Positions 51,699 to 60,091 of a stretch of 62,891 nucleotides of DNA are shown here, in pieces; position 1 is the stretch's first letter; each line of letters begins with the position of its first letter. The DNA comes from an uncultured Treponema sp. (lineage in GTDB: Bacteria > Spirochaetota > Spirochaetia > Treponematales > Treponemataceae). The notes under the pieces were generated by a model. That model did not search any database. It was not told where the DNA came from and worked only from the letters and a program-made list of their open reading frames with translations. Made by a program: the position numbers and the translations under genes. The stretch covers positions 1 through 62,891 of the forward strand of contig CALCRU010000059.1 of NCBI GenBank assembly GCA_937894335.1, given 5' to 3'.

Positions 51699-52977
51699 TT
51701 ATCTTTCCTCCTCAGCCATTTCCGTATACTTGTATTTTTTTAATCTTGCGCCAAAAACAAGACAGAAGACCGTTCCCATTACTCCCAGAATGAACATCAT
51801 CAAAGCCGCGCCCGAACAGGCTTACAAGAATTCCGCTGGAAGAAAGGGCTGCCATAAAGGGCTCGCATACAGTGTCCACCATGAATCCGCCGAATACAAG
51901 TCCGATGGGTATCGTGAAAAACTGCAATGTATTTCTGCACGCATATACTCGCCCCTGCAACTCAAGGGGAACCACATTCCGCATAATGACATTTTGATTC
52001 GCGCCCATCACGGGAACAAAAATCCAACCCAAAATCTGAGCGAGGCACCACACAATCGGATTTCTCGAAAATGCCAGCAGAAAATTTTCCGTCCCCAAAG
52101 AAAAGAGCATGGTCAAAAAAATGACCCTTACCCTGTCCTTTGGTTTTGGCATACAAGTTGCGATGACGCTTCCCACAGCCATGGCAATCCCTGAGCAGGA
52201 AGTCACGATTCCCAACATGGCATTTCCGCAGCGGGGAATCACTTGGGCAGGAAGAGTGGCGTTAAAAGCTGAGGAAATCAAATTCACTCCCGACATAAAA
52301 AGGATTATGTTGAGGGGCATGGGATTGTCCTTTAAAAACCGCAGTCCTTCTTTGGCAAGTTTAAGCACATTCTTTTCCTGATTTTTTTCCGAAGAAAGGT
52401 TCTGCAATTTGACAAAAAAACTCAGCGCAATAAATGCCACCGCAAAAGTTGACAGGTCCACAGCAATCACGGCCTCAAATCCGGCAAGCCCATACAAGGC
52501 GGCTGCAAGCAGAGGATTCCCGATTGAGATGAGTGAGCGAGACAGCGACTGGAGTCCGCTTGTTTTCTGATAGAACTTTTTTGGAGTTACCAGCGTGTAT
52601 GCCACTTCAGAAGCGGGCTGCTGTACCGTGTTCATAAGACCAGAGACAGCGTTCACCGCATAGAGGTGCCATGTGAAAAGCATGTTAGTTTTATATAAAA
52701 CCAACACAAGAACCGTGCTCAGTGCGGCCATGGTATCACAGACAAGCATCGTTTTCTTTTTGTCGAACTTGTCGCTGATGGCTCCTGCAAAAATGCTCAT
52801 AAGAACATAAGGGGCATAGGTACAGATTGTCAGAGCGGCGGTGCTTAATGCCGAACCTGTTTTTTCATACAGCCAGAGAGTCAGAGCAAAACCCGTCATC
52901 GCACTTCCAAGCTGAGACAAACTCTGAGTAATCCAAAGTATATAAAAATTTTTTAAACCGTTTTCTACATGTTTCAT
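51699..52977 (-). pseudogene. MFS drug-efflux transporter with C-terminal frameshift
   Basis: MFS transporter of the macrolide-efflux (MefA-like) type, intact for about 375 residues (LWITQSLSQLGSAMTGFAL, AGAISDKFDKKKTMLV, PLELQGRVYACRNT). After SSGILVSLFG the annotated frame continues as a hydrophilic RGFDDVHSGSNGNG tail and stops at 51712. In the adjacent frame the same DNA reads AALMMFILGVMGTVFCLVFG then ARLKKYKYTEMAEEER and stops at 51699, which is a normal last TM helix and tail. So one indel lies near 51815. Part of the pump could still fold, but the last helix is lost unless the frame is restored. Confidence 0.82.
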
Positions 52978-52980
52978 TTT

Positions 52981-53070
52981 CTTTGCTCCTTTCTAATTCT
53001 TTAGAAAATTGTGAGCAAAGCCTGAGGAAATCAGTTTCCTCCATGCAGAGTCCTCAAGCTTTGCATGGAG
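52981..53070 (-). promoter_or_regulatory. Alternative RNA structures upstream of the MFS gene (attenuator)
   Basis: Mutually exclusive pairings are visible. One 14-bp stem with a single mismatch joins 53051-53064 (end of the leader ORF) to 53015-53028. An 8-9-bp stem joins 53013-53021 to 52981-52989, which contains the GGAG ribosome site of the MFS gene. Hairpins at 53039-53070 and 53024-53041 add further alternatives. Because 53015-53021 is used by two of them, ribosome position on the leader could switch access to the ribosome site. Confidence 0.6.
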
Positions 53071-53092
53071 AGATGACAATGCACAAAATCAT
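53054..53092 (-). CDS. Leader peptide of the MFS pump (12 aa)
   Basis: AGGAGG lies five nt before an ATG that opens a 12-codon frame, MILCIVISPCKA, ending about 77 nt before the MFS start. A strong ribosome site on so short a frame followed by alternative stem-loops is the hallmark of drug-inducible attenuators of macrolide, lincosamide or phenicol resistance genes. An extended -10 box (TGtTATACT) lies upstream near 53130. Confidence 0.6.
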   Translation of the reverse strand: MILCIVISPCKA

Positions 53093-53189
53093 AATAACCT
53101 CCTGTTAAAAAATTATTTTTGATACAAGTATAACACAAGAAATAATTTACTAGAAGACGAATAACCGACATAATCAAAATGAATGCATT

Positions 53190-53489
53190 ATGAAAATACT
53201 CATTGTTGAAGATGATGAGACTTTAACTCAAGGTTTATGCAGGGCGCTTCGTTCTCAGGAAAGACAAATTGTCTCGTGCAAAAATCGTTCAGAAGCAAGA
53301 ACTCAACTTTCAAAGGAAACGCTTTCCCTTGCACTCCTAGACATAAATCTCCCCGACGGTAGCGGACTTGACCTGCTTGACGAAAATGCTCTTTCCGTTA
53401 CCGTAAATCGTCTTAGAAGCAAACTTTCTCTTGGAGAAAAAATAAAGACAGTCTACGGAATCGGTTATATGTGTGTAAAAGAAAAATGA
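53190..53489 (+). pseudogene. OmpR-type response regulator with in-frame internal deletion
   Basis: The frame encodes only 99 residues. Residues 1-63 are the start of a receiver domain (MKILIVEDDETLTQGL ... LALLDINLPDGSGLDLL with the phosphorylatable Asp), fused directly to DENALSVTVNRLRSKL ... KTVYGIGYMC, the recognition helix and wing of an OmpR-type DNA-binding domain. About 120 residues in between are missing, so neither domain can fold. It overlaps the kinase relic by ATGA, preserving the original operon layout. Confidence 0.85.
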
Positions 53490-54081
53490 TTTTAACTTCC
53501 GTCATTCTTTTTTTAATTTCTGCAATACTTCTCGCTCTTGCATTTTATTTCCGATGCAAAACAAAAAAGACCTTAAATTCTCTGGAGGACATGCTAAATC
53601 AGGCGATTGAGGGAAAATTCTCTGCAGAACATTTTGACGAAACAAGAGTTTCAAAACAGGAATCAAAACTTGAAGACTATCTTTCTTCCGCCTCAATTTC
53701 CGTTTGCTTGAGCAAAAAAAGACAGAATTAAATCCCCTTATTCAAAACATATGGGAGCAGGCAAAAGAAAAGGCTGCGGTAAAAAAATTAAAATTCATAG
53801 TGCAGCAAACAGATGCAGTTGCCAACACAGATTCCAAATGGACGCAAGAAGCCCTCTTTAACATTGTAGACAACGCCATAAAATATACAGACAGCGGTAG
53901 CATTACAATAGGCGTGTCAGAATATGACATGTTTGTTAGGATTGATGTTTGCGACACAGGAAAAGGAATACCTCAGGAAGAGCAGACAAAAATTTTCGGA
54001 AGGTTTTACAGAGGCATGTCTGTTAGGTCAGAAGAAGGAGTTGGAATAGGACTCTATCTTGCAAGGGAAGGAAGACAATAA
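53486..54081 (+). pseudogene. Sensor histidine kinase relic
   Basis: Two frames represent one decayed kinase. The first (53486-53731) holds one TM helix (ILTSVILFLISAILLALAFYF) and a linker. The second, shifted frame (to 54081) holds KTELNPLIQNIWEQAKEKAA, the N box LFNIVDNAIKYTDSG, DTGKGIP and GVGIGLYLA. The dimerisation domain with the phosphorylated His is absent, and the end is cut off after the G2 box. With the preceding regulator relic this is a dead two-component system. Confidence 0.83.
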
Positions 54082-54112
54082 GCCTTACAACGAACAGGGA
54101 CATAGAAGAAAC

Positions 54113-54205
54113 ATGCTTGGCAAAAATTTTACACGAATAGGCATTGCATACGCCTACAGTGCCAACAGTACCTACAAATACTACTGGGTCATGATTCTGG
54201 CGTAA
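54113..54205 (+). pseudogene. C-terminal fragment of a CAP/SCP-domain protein
   Basis: Thirty codons, LGKNFTRIGIAYAYSANST then YKYYWVMILA and a stop, match the last two strands of the CAP (YkwD/SCP) domain, where an IGIGYAY...YYWTQ pattern is usual. No upstream part of such a gene exists because the kinase relic abuts it. It is the scar of a larger deletion. Confidence 0.6.
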
Positions 54206-54209
54206 AAAA

Positions 54210-54392
54210 TCAGTCATCGCCCCAACGGTCGTAGTCACCTCGCGAGTCCTTAGCACTTGACCAGCCAGCGGATTTTTCCTGAAGCATTTCTGCATCCTCC
54301 CTGCCCTGCACGGTTTTCCATTGGGCATATTTTTTTGAGGGTGCCGTTTTTTCTTTGTTCTTTTCGCGGAGATCTTCTTCGCCGTTTGCCAT
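54210..54392 (-). CDS. Small hydrophilic protein (60 aa)
   Basis: Frame preceded by a strong GGGAGG ribosome site. The product is very charged (MANGEEDLREKNKEKTAPSK ... GDYDRWGDD) with no hydrophobic core, so it is probably disordered. No family is recognised. The ribosome site and lack of an overlapping better candidate favour a real gene. Confidence 0.55.
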   Translation of the reverse strand: MANGEEDLREKNKEKTAPSKKYAQWKTVQGREDAEMLQEKSAGWSSAKDSRGDYDRWGDD

Positions 54393-54465
54393 AAAACTTT
54401 TCCTCCCAAAGAGTTTTTACATATACATATTTTGTCGCATGCAGCAAACAGACCTTTCGACTTGT

Positions 54466-54909
54466 CTAGGAATTTTTGCTCTGCAATAACATTGCAATCT
54501 TGTCTAAAATCAATTCATCAGCTGGCAACCATTTAACGGAATGCAGATTATCCGCCGTAAGCCATGCAGCGTTCTCGTGCTCCAAAAGCTTCAGGTCGCC
54601 CGAAACAATCTCGCAGGCAAAGCACTCCATGGAAAGATGAAATGTGGGGTACTCGTATTCGATTGTGGCGATTCTCTCTTCCACGCTGATTTGGGTGGCA
54701 AGCTCCTCCCGGATTTCACGAGCAAGGGCAGCTTGAGGCGTTTCACCAGATTCGATTTTCCCTCCGGGGAATTCCCACCACCCCTTCCAATCTCCGTAAC
54801 CGCGCTGGGTAGCAAAGACGGAGCGAGTGCCTTGGGGTGAGGTGCGGAAGATGAGGGCGGCTACTACGGGGATGGATTTCAATTCGTTTTGCAACACGGC
54901 TTCTCCCAT
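54466..54909 (-). CDS. NUDIX hydrolase (MutT-like)
   Basis: Protein of 147 residues. The Nudix box is GGKIESGETPQAALAREIREEL (about residues 47-68, G-x5-E-x7-REUxEE-like), preceded by GWWEFP, which is typical of MutT/8-oxo-dGTP diphosphatases that sanitise the nucleotide pool. The gene starts one base after the nuclease gene and so ends the defence operon. Confidence 0.88.
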   Translation of the reverse strand: MGEAVLQNELKSIPVVAALIFRTSPQGTRSVFATQRGYGDWKGWWEFPGGKIESGETPQAALAREIREELATQISVEERIATIEYEYPTFHLSMECFACEIVSGDLKLLEHENAAWLTADNLHSVKWLPADELILDKIAMLLQSKNS

Positions 54910-54910
54910 C

Positions 54911-57355
54911 TTATTCCTCCACTTTTACAATCTTTGGCGAATAAGGGCTTATTGCCAGGTTTCCAGAATCAATGATTTTAATTTCACTTGATGAAATATC
55001 CACTACCTGAATATTCTTTAGGCGAACCAGATAATAGAACTGGGCTTTAAATGCTTCTTTCGGCTCATAGCCTTTGCCTGTTTTGTCCTTCATTTCTTTC
55101 AGGCGGCTGGCAAGAGTTTCGGTCGATACGAGTTCAGTGGATGCAATTTCTGCCGTCCATGGCTCAATGACATATTCTGAAATATTTTTGTGGATTCCAA
55201 AATCCGTTCGTGATGCCAGAAAATATTTTACCCTTGCAATGTCTTTATGAAGCGGATAAACATAACCGTCGCGGATTGCATGATAGTAAAAATAGATTCC
55301 ACTTTCCGAGTGTAAGAAATTTGAATCCTCTGCTGATGACGGTATAAGATGCTCATTTTTCAGCCAGTCATAATATTCATTTCGTATGAATCCAAGCATA
55401 TATAAGTTTGAATCAGATTTTTTGGAATCAAAATCAACAGGACTATTCTCACTGGGAGACTCAGCAATCATTCTGTCAAAATAGTCGGCGCGTGCATTTC
55501 GGCTTGCCGGGTTTGCATTGAATGTAACGACTTCCTTTATAAAATCCTGCACGGCTTTTTCACCTGCGTTGAGTTCCCTCTTATTCACATCGCTTGGGCG
55601 GATTGCAAAAGCTCCTACCCCGGGCAGAATCTCTTCGTATACAGAAAAGCGTTTTCCGTCTTTGCTGTCACTTCCGGGGTACAGGACATAACTTCCCACA
55701 GTTCTGCGGATTGCGTCATTGTAGGTGTGCATTTTCAAAAGGTCACCGCGCCTGTAGGTGTTCATTACGCTTTCGCCTTTTTCCTCGCTGATTTCTTTAT
55801 TTATTTCCGCCTCTGATTCTTCTTTATTGATGAACTGGCTCAAATCTTCCAGCCGGTATTTTGCATCAAAATGAATATAGCTTACAGCGCCATCTTCCAC
55901 GGCCTTATCTTCATCCGCATAAGTCTTTGGATAAATTGCAACAGTGTAATCAGGACGAAAAGGACGGGAGTAGGAACCTTCATACTTTGATTTTTCAAAG
56001 TTCTTGTGAGAAAAAGTCCTGTTGTAATATAAATCAATCTTCTGATTCTTCGTCTCAAAATGCTGGACTGATTTCTTATCCTGACAGAGAGAAATTGTAA
56101 GGCCGTCATTCTCTTTTATAAAAGCATCTTCTCCATTTTGCAGAACCGGCAGGCAGCCGTCAATTTTTGATATGATTTTTCTAAGCTCAAAGAAAAGCCA
56201 GTATTCATATAAAAGAGCGGTATTTTTTGACTCGCCGGAATAGACTTCTTCCTTGCCCTTCCAGTCAAGCTGCAGTGCCAAATCCACCATAGAAAATGCG
56301 TTGAAAATCTGCGAATATCCCTCACGTTTTTCCAGAACCTGATTATTTACCGGCATCAAGGTCAATTCCTGTATGTCATCAAAAAAGGAATCCTGTAAAA
56401 TATTTTCAATCCGCGTTTTTATTTCCCCAGCTTCGGCAACATAAAAAGAATTCGGCTCATTTACATAAGTGATGATGTTTTCGCAAATCTCCAGAAATAC
56501 ATTCAGGGCAAACTTTAAAAAGCGGTTTGCAGGAGTGTCCAGACTTTCGCATTTGTGAGTGACGGCAATTTCAGACGGAAGATAAAATCCGCTGCCAGAA
56601 TCATTCCAGTTCCGGCCATAAGAAAAGGGATTTGTGAAAAAGCGTTTAGACGGCGCGCCCTGCCCAAAAGACTTGAACTCATCTTCTTCTATAAGAATGC
56701 GGTCTGGATTTCTTTTGATTGAAGCAAAAAGACTTTCGATGTTGTCTGAATAGCAGAACTGGCGCAAAAAAATGAACTGCTCCAAGGCAGTTTTCTGCTG
56801 CTTTTCCGCGTCCTGAGAAAAAGTAAGAGAAGTCGGGCTTGAATATTCCAAGAGCAAGGCGGAACATTCTTCTGCAATAGCCTGAGTAAGATTTACATAA
56901 TCACTTTCGTAGCTGATTTTGTCAGGCACAACTTCAAAAGAAAGAGATAACGGCTCATTATCTGTCTCAAAGCACAGCTCGGACTTTCCAAGATAATTTA
57001 TGAACTGAAAGACAATGCTTTTTTCATCGTCTTTTTCTGTTTTCAAAAACTTGTTGCTTTCATTCTTAAAGTGAAGGTTATAATTTTCTTTTTTATCTGG
57101 ATTGTCAGAATCTGAAATCTGACACTTATAGCGGACAGTTTCTTTTAAGCGAAGTGGATTTATATTGTAGTCGGAGTCTGTTGAATACTCCACATAGGAT
57201 TTTTCCCCTGCTCCAGAATCTTTTAAAAGATAAAAGTCAAAGTTCCCGTCAGAAAAAGCTATGTTGTTCCAGTCAATTTCATTGCGCTTTCCTGCGGGAA
57301 AAAGTTTTAGAGAAAGGGAATTGTAATGATATATAAAACCTGCAAGATTTTTCAT
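54911..57355 (-). CDS. DUF2357 / PD-(D/E)XK nuclease, McrC-like restriction subunit
   Basis: Protein of 814 residues. The N-terminal half is beta-rich. The DUF2357-type region (residues about 230-420) includes ATHK-like VTHKCESLDTPANRFLKFAL and is followed by a nuclease core with RPFRPDYTVAIYP and YIHFDAKYRLE (Asp and D-A-K) near residue 490. Such proteins pair with McrB-like AAA+ motors in LlaJI/BsuMI-like and related restriction systems. Three AT-rich inverted repeats separate it from the Fic gene, and no Shine-Dalgarno is visible. Confidence 0.8.
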   Translation of the reverse strand: MKNLAGFIYHYNSLSLKLFPAGKRNEIDWNNIAFSDGNFDFYLLKDSGAGEKSYVEYSTDSDYNINPLRLKETVRYKCQISDSDNPDKKENYNLHFKNESNKFLKTEKDDEKSIVFQFINYLGKSELCFETDNEPLSLSFEVVPDKISYESDYVNLTQAIAEECSALLLEYSSPTSLTFSQDAEKQQKTALEQFIFLRQFCYSDNIESLFASIKRNPDRILIEEDEFKSFGQGAPSKRFFTNPFSYGRNWNDSGSGFYLPSEIAVTHKCESLDTPANRFLKFALNVFLEICENIITYVNEPNSFYVAEAGEIKTRIENILQDSFFDDIQELTLMPVNNQVLEKREGYSQIFNAFSMVDLALQLDWKGKEEVYSGESKNTALLYEYWLFFELRKIISKIDGCLPVLQNGEDAFIKENDGLTISLCQDKKSVQHFETKNQKIDLYYNRTFSHKNFEKSKYEGSYSRPFRPDYTVAIYPKTYADEDKAVEDGAVSYIHFDAKYRLEDLSQFINKEESEAEINKEISEEKGESVMNTYRRGDLLKMHTYNDAIRRTVGSYVLYPGSDSKDGKRFSVYEEILPGVGAFAIRPSDVNKRELNAGEKAVQDFIKEVVTFNANPASRNARADYFDRMIAESPSENSPVDFDSKKSDSNLYMLGFIRNEYYDWLKNEHLIPSSAEDSNFLHSESGIYFYYHAIRDGYVYPLHKDIARVKYFLASRTDFGIHKNISEYVIEPWTAEIASTELVSTETLASRLKEMKDKTGKGYEPKEAFKAQFYYLVRLKNIQVVDISSSEIKIIDSGNLAISPYSPKIVKVEE

Positions 57356-57384
57356 AAAATCTAAGTCTACAATCCTTTTTAGAT

Positions 57385-57497
57385 ATGTTAAAAAAAGCCA
57401 AATTTTTTAACATTGCGAAACCACTATGTTAAAAAATTTCAATTTTTTTAACATACACCTGATAACATGTATAAAAATTCCAAATTTTTATACATGT
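57385..57497. repeat. Three consecutive AT-rich inverted repeats
   Basis: IR1 (57385-57413) and IR2 (57426-57454) have the same 11-bp arms ATGTTAAAAAA/TTTTTTAACAT with 7-nt loops. IR3 (57465-57497) has 15-bp perfect arms around CCA and overlaps the Fic stop codon. They occupy the whole gap between Fic and the nuclease gene, and IR1 lies at the expected promoter position of the latter. Confidence 0.75.
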
Positions 57498-58603
57498 TCT
57501 TTATACAAATCAGCCTGATTAATGAACAAATCTACTAACTGCTGATTTATATAATAATTGCTGTTTCCAATACGCAATTTCTCAAGCAAGTTATGATCAA
57601 CTAATTCATCAAGATACTTAGATGCAGTCTGCCTTGTTACTTCCAAATCCCGCATTATATATTCAATCTTAGTATAGGGGTGGCGAAAAAGATTATTCAA
57701 AAGTTCATGATTGTATTTTGTTCCAAACAAAGGCCGCATTTTCTGTTTGTAGTCTTGCATAAGATTTTTAATTTCTTGAACTAAAATTACAGTTTCGTTT
57801 GCAGTAACTTCAATTCCTTTTAGCATGAATACAATCCAATTTTCCCAATCACTTTCATTATCAGGAGCATTATCCCTGATACGCTGAATCAGTCTGTAGT
57901 AATCGGCCTTATTGTGATTGATATAGCGGCTCAAATACAAAATGGGCAAGTCCAAAAGGTCATTTGCCACAAGATAAAGAATGTTGATTATCCTTCCAGT
58001 CCGACCATTTCCATCATAAAAAGGGTGAATGCTTTCAAACTGATGATGAATAATCGGAAGTTTTACAAGCGGGTCAAGCTCACAAACAGTTCTGTCATTG
58101 ATAAATCGCTCCAGATTGCTCATTAAGCGTTCAATCTCGTCTTTTGTCTGCGGTGGCGTATAGACGGTTTCATTGCTGTTGTTTTTAAGTTCTGTGCCGG
58201 GAACAGAACGAAAGCCCGCCGTATTTTCTTCGAGTTCCTGTTGAATCTGTTTTATAATGGCATTTGTGAGAAGCTTATTTTTTCGCACTAAGTCAAACCC
58301 AGTATGCATTGCCTGTCTGTAACGCAGAACTTCCTTTTGAGCTGCTTTTGTAACGGTCTCTACCATATCCAAATCAGCCTGATACACTTCATCCTGAGTC
58401 GTTACGATATTTTCAACCTCGGAACTGTCCTTAGCTTCCTGAAGAACAAGAGTGTTAAGCAAAATGCTTTCATTCGGTATTGTCTTTGCAACGCCTTTCA
58501 ATTCTGCAAGAGCGCGGGAAGCAAGAGTCAACTGCTTGTAGATTGCAAGAGATTCAAACTTGAATTGCAGTGGAAGGTTTGGAATTTGGTAAATATTACT
58601 CAT
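57488..58603 (-). CDS. Fic-domain protein with N-terminal inhibitory helix and wHTH
   Basis: Protein of 371 residues. The N-terminal Fic_N region contains the autoinhibitory motif SxxxEN (Ser60-Glu64-Asn65). The catalytic Fic motif HPFYDGNGRTGR begins at His193. The C-terminus is a winged helix (MRDLEVTRQTASKYLDELVD, residues about 315-345). Fic enzymes transfer AMP to proteins, and the inhibitory Glu in the same chain marks class II. The wHTH suggests it also acts as a regulator, perhaps on the inverted repeats next to it. It sits 19 nt behind the McrB-like gene in the same operon. Confidence 0.92.
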   Translation of the reverse strand: MSNIYQIPNLPLQFKFESLAIYKQLTLASRALAELKGVAKTIPNESILLNTLVLQEAKDSSEVENIVTTQDEVYQADLDMVETVTKAAQKEVLRYRQAMHTGFDLVRKNKLLTNAIIKQIQQELEENTAGFRSVPGTELKNNSNETVYTPPQTKDEIERLMSNLERFINDRTVCELDPLVKLPIIHHQFESIHPFYDGNGRTGRIINILYLVANDLLDLPILYLSRYINHNKADYYRLIQRIRDNAPDNESDWENWIVFMLKGIEVTANETVILVQEIKNLMQDYKQKMRPLFGTKYNHELLNNLFRHPYTKIEYIMRDLEVTRQTASKYLDELVDHNLLEKLRIGNSNYYINQQLVDLFINQADLYKEHV

Positions 58604-58622
58604 CTACAATACCTCTAACAGT

Positions 58623-59984
58623 TTAAATAAAGCTTGCATACTGGAAGCGATTCAATTTGTCTTTCATCTGACGTATTTTGGCAAGGCTTTCTTTTAGTTG
58701 ATTTTCATCGCATAATTTTTCCAGTTCATCAAGGAGACTTCCTATCTGCTTTTTGTTTCCGTGGATTTTCGGAAGGATTTTCTGCAAGATTTGGATGTCC
58801 GCAATGTCTGTTGCTATCGGCTTTTCGCCTTCTGCTGTCTTAAAAGCTGCAATTGCATATAGGCGGATTTCTTTTACTGTTCGGTATGCAAATTCAAAGC
58901 CGCATTTTTCAAGTTCCTTGTAGAAAGATTCAAGGATTGGTTTTATTCCTTTAAGAACAGTTTGAACTTCCTCTGGAATTGTGCCAGAACGAACCTCATT
59001 TGCAAGCTTCATAAAACCTTCGGCTACACCAGGCTCTGCAGTTTTATCATCATCTCCATTGGAAGATTTGAGCAAATTATCAAGAACATCTTCCATTTCC
59101 GGCTTAAACTCAATTACATTGGCTCGGTCAAGAACCTTTGGGCTGAACATATAAGTTGTCTCGTCAATGTTTACCGTGCCGGTAATGAAAAGATTTTTAG
59201 GCAGCTCTAGTTTGCCGTATCCCGGAATGTCAAAGAAAACTGGCTCACAGTTTTCCTTATAGTCCAAAAGTTCCATCTTGCTCAAAAAGTCAGAAAAATA
59301 CCGCTCCACATGGGAAAGATTCATTTCATCAAGAATCAGGAAGAAAGGAATTTCTGGATTCTCACCGGCCAACTCAATAAACTTAAAGACATCAGTTTTT
59401 TCGTATTTTCCAGCACCGTTGTCTGCAAGCGGATTGTAATAGCCGAGGATTTTTGTGTTGTCCGTCCAGTCCGCACCTACTGGGATAAGAAGATGATTTG
59501 AAACATATACCCCTCTTCGTTCTTGCTTTATATAATCAAGTACAAACTTTGCTATTTTTTCGATATGTGTAGTATCCCATGAATATGATTGTCCATCATA
59601 TAGACCTTGTTCTTGCATATCAGAGCGGACAGGATTACTTGCAATCCCATTTTGGGCATACCAGTCGATATATTCCTGAATAATGCCGAAAGAAATACAA
59701 ATATATTTATTCTTTGTGTTATACACTTCAACTGCTGTATCAGAAACAGATTTCAGCTTCACACCATTCATATCATAATCATGTTCAAGAATATACTTAA
59801 ACAAATCCTTTAGAGATTTATTATAATCGGGAATATTGTTATGATAGTATTTAGCAATTTTACAAGCGACTTTTGTTTTTCCTGTTCCTGAATTTCCACT
59901 AAGAATAACAAATGGTTTTGCAAGCAGAGAATTAATATATCTTCTTTCAAAATATGATTTACAAAAATTATGCAAATAATTCAT
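58623..59984 (-). CDS. McrB-like AAA+ ATPase
   Basis: Protein of 453 residues starting MNYLHNFCKSYF. The ATG at 59984 has GAGGAGGT four nt upstream, so a longer frame is rejected. Walker A is ILSGNSGTGKTKVA, Walker B FFLILDEMNLSHVERYFSDF, and the sensor region NLFITGTVNIDETTYMFSPK with KVLDRANVIEF. The DEMNL...E and GTVN signatures are those of McrB-type restriction motors. With the DUF2357 nuclease it should form a modification-sensing or MTase-guarded restriction complex. Confidence 0.88.
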   Translation of the reverse strand: MNYLHNFCKSYFERRYINSLLAKPFVILSGNSGTGKTKVACKIAKYYHNNIPDYNKSLKDLFKYILEHDYDMNGVKLKSVSDTAVEVYNTKNKYICISFGIIQEYIDWYAQNGIASNPVRSDMQEQGLYDGQSYSWDTTHIEKIAKFVLDYIKQERRGVYVSNHLLIPVGADWTDNTKILGYYNPLADNGAGKYEKTDVFKFIELAGENPEIPFFLILDEMNLSHVERYFSDFLSKMELLDYKENCEPVFFDIPGYGKLELPKNLFITGTVNIDETTYMFSPKVLDRANVIEFKPEMEDVLDNLLKSSNGDDDKTAEPGVAEGFMKLANEVRSGTIPEEVQTVLKGIKPILESFYKELEKCGFEFAYRTVKEIRLYAIAAFKTAEGEKPIATDIADIQILQKILPKIHGNKKQIGSLLDELEKLCDENQLKESLAKIRQMKDKLNRFQYASFI

Positions 59985-60045
59985 ACGTACCTCCTCTACA
60001 AGGGTCATTGCCCTTACAAAATATGACGAACTGATGCCTGAGTTC

Positions 60046-60063
60046 CGCTGAATCACTTCAGCG
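60046..60063 (-). other. Hairpin between methyltransferase and AAA+ gene
   Basis: Perfect 7-bp hairpin CGCTGAA-N4-TTCAGCG about 60 bp before the McrB-like start. No T-run follows, so it is a weak terminator or RNA stability element. Confidence 0.35.
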
Positions 60064-60091
60064 TATCACATTACCGCCTGTTCGTTTACCT

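Noticed and set aside
60001..60056. Upstream start for the McrB-like protein
   Set aside because: The longer frame crosses a GAGGAGGT ribosome site, which is correctly placed for the ATG at 59984.
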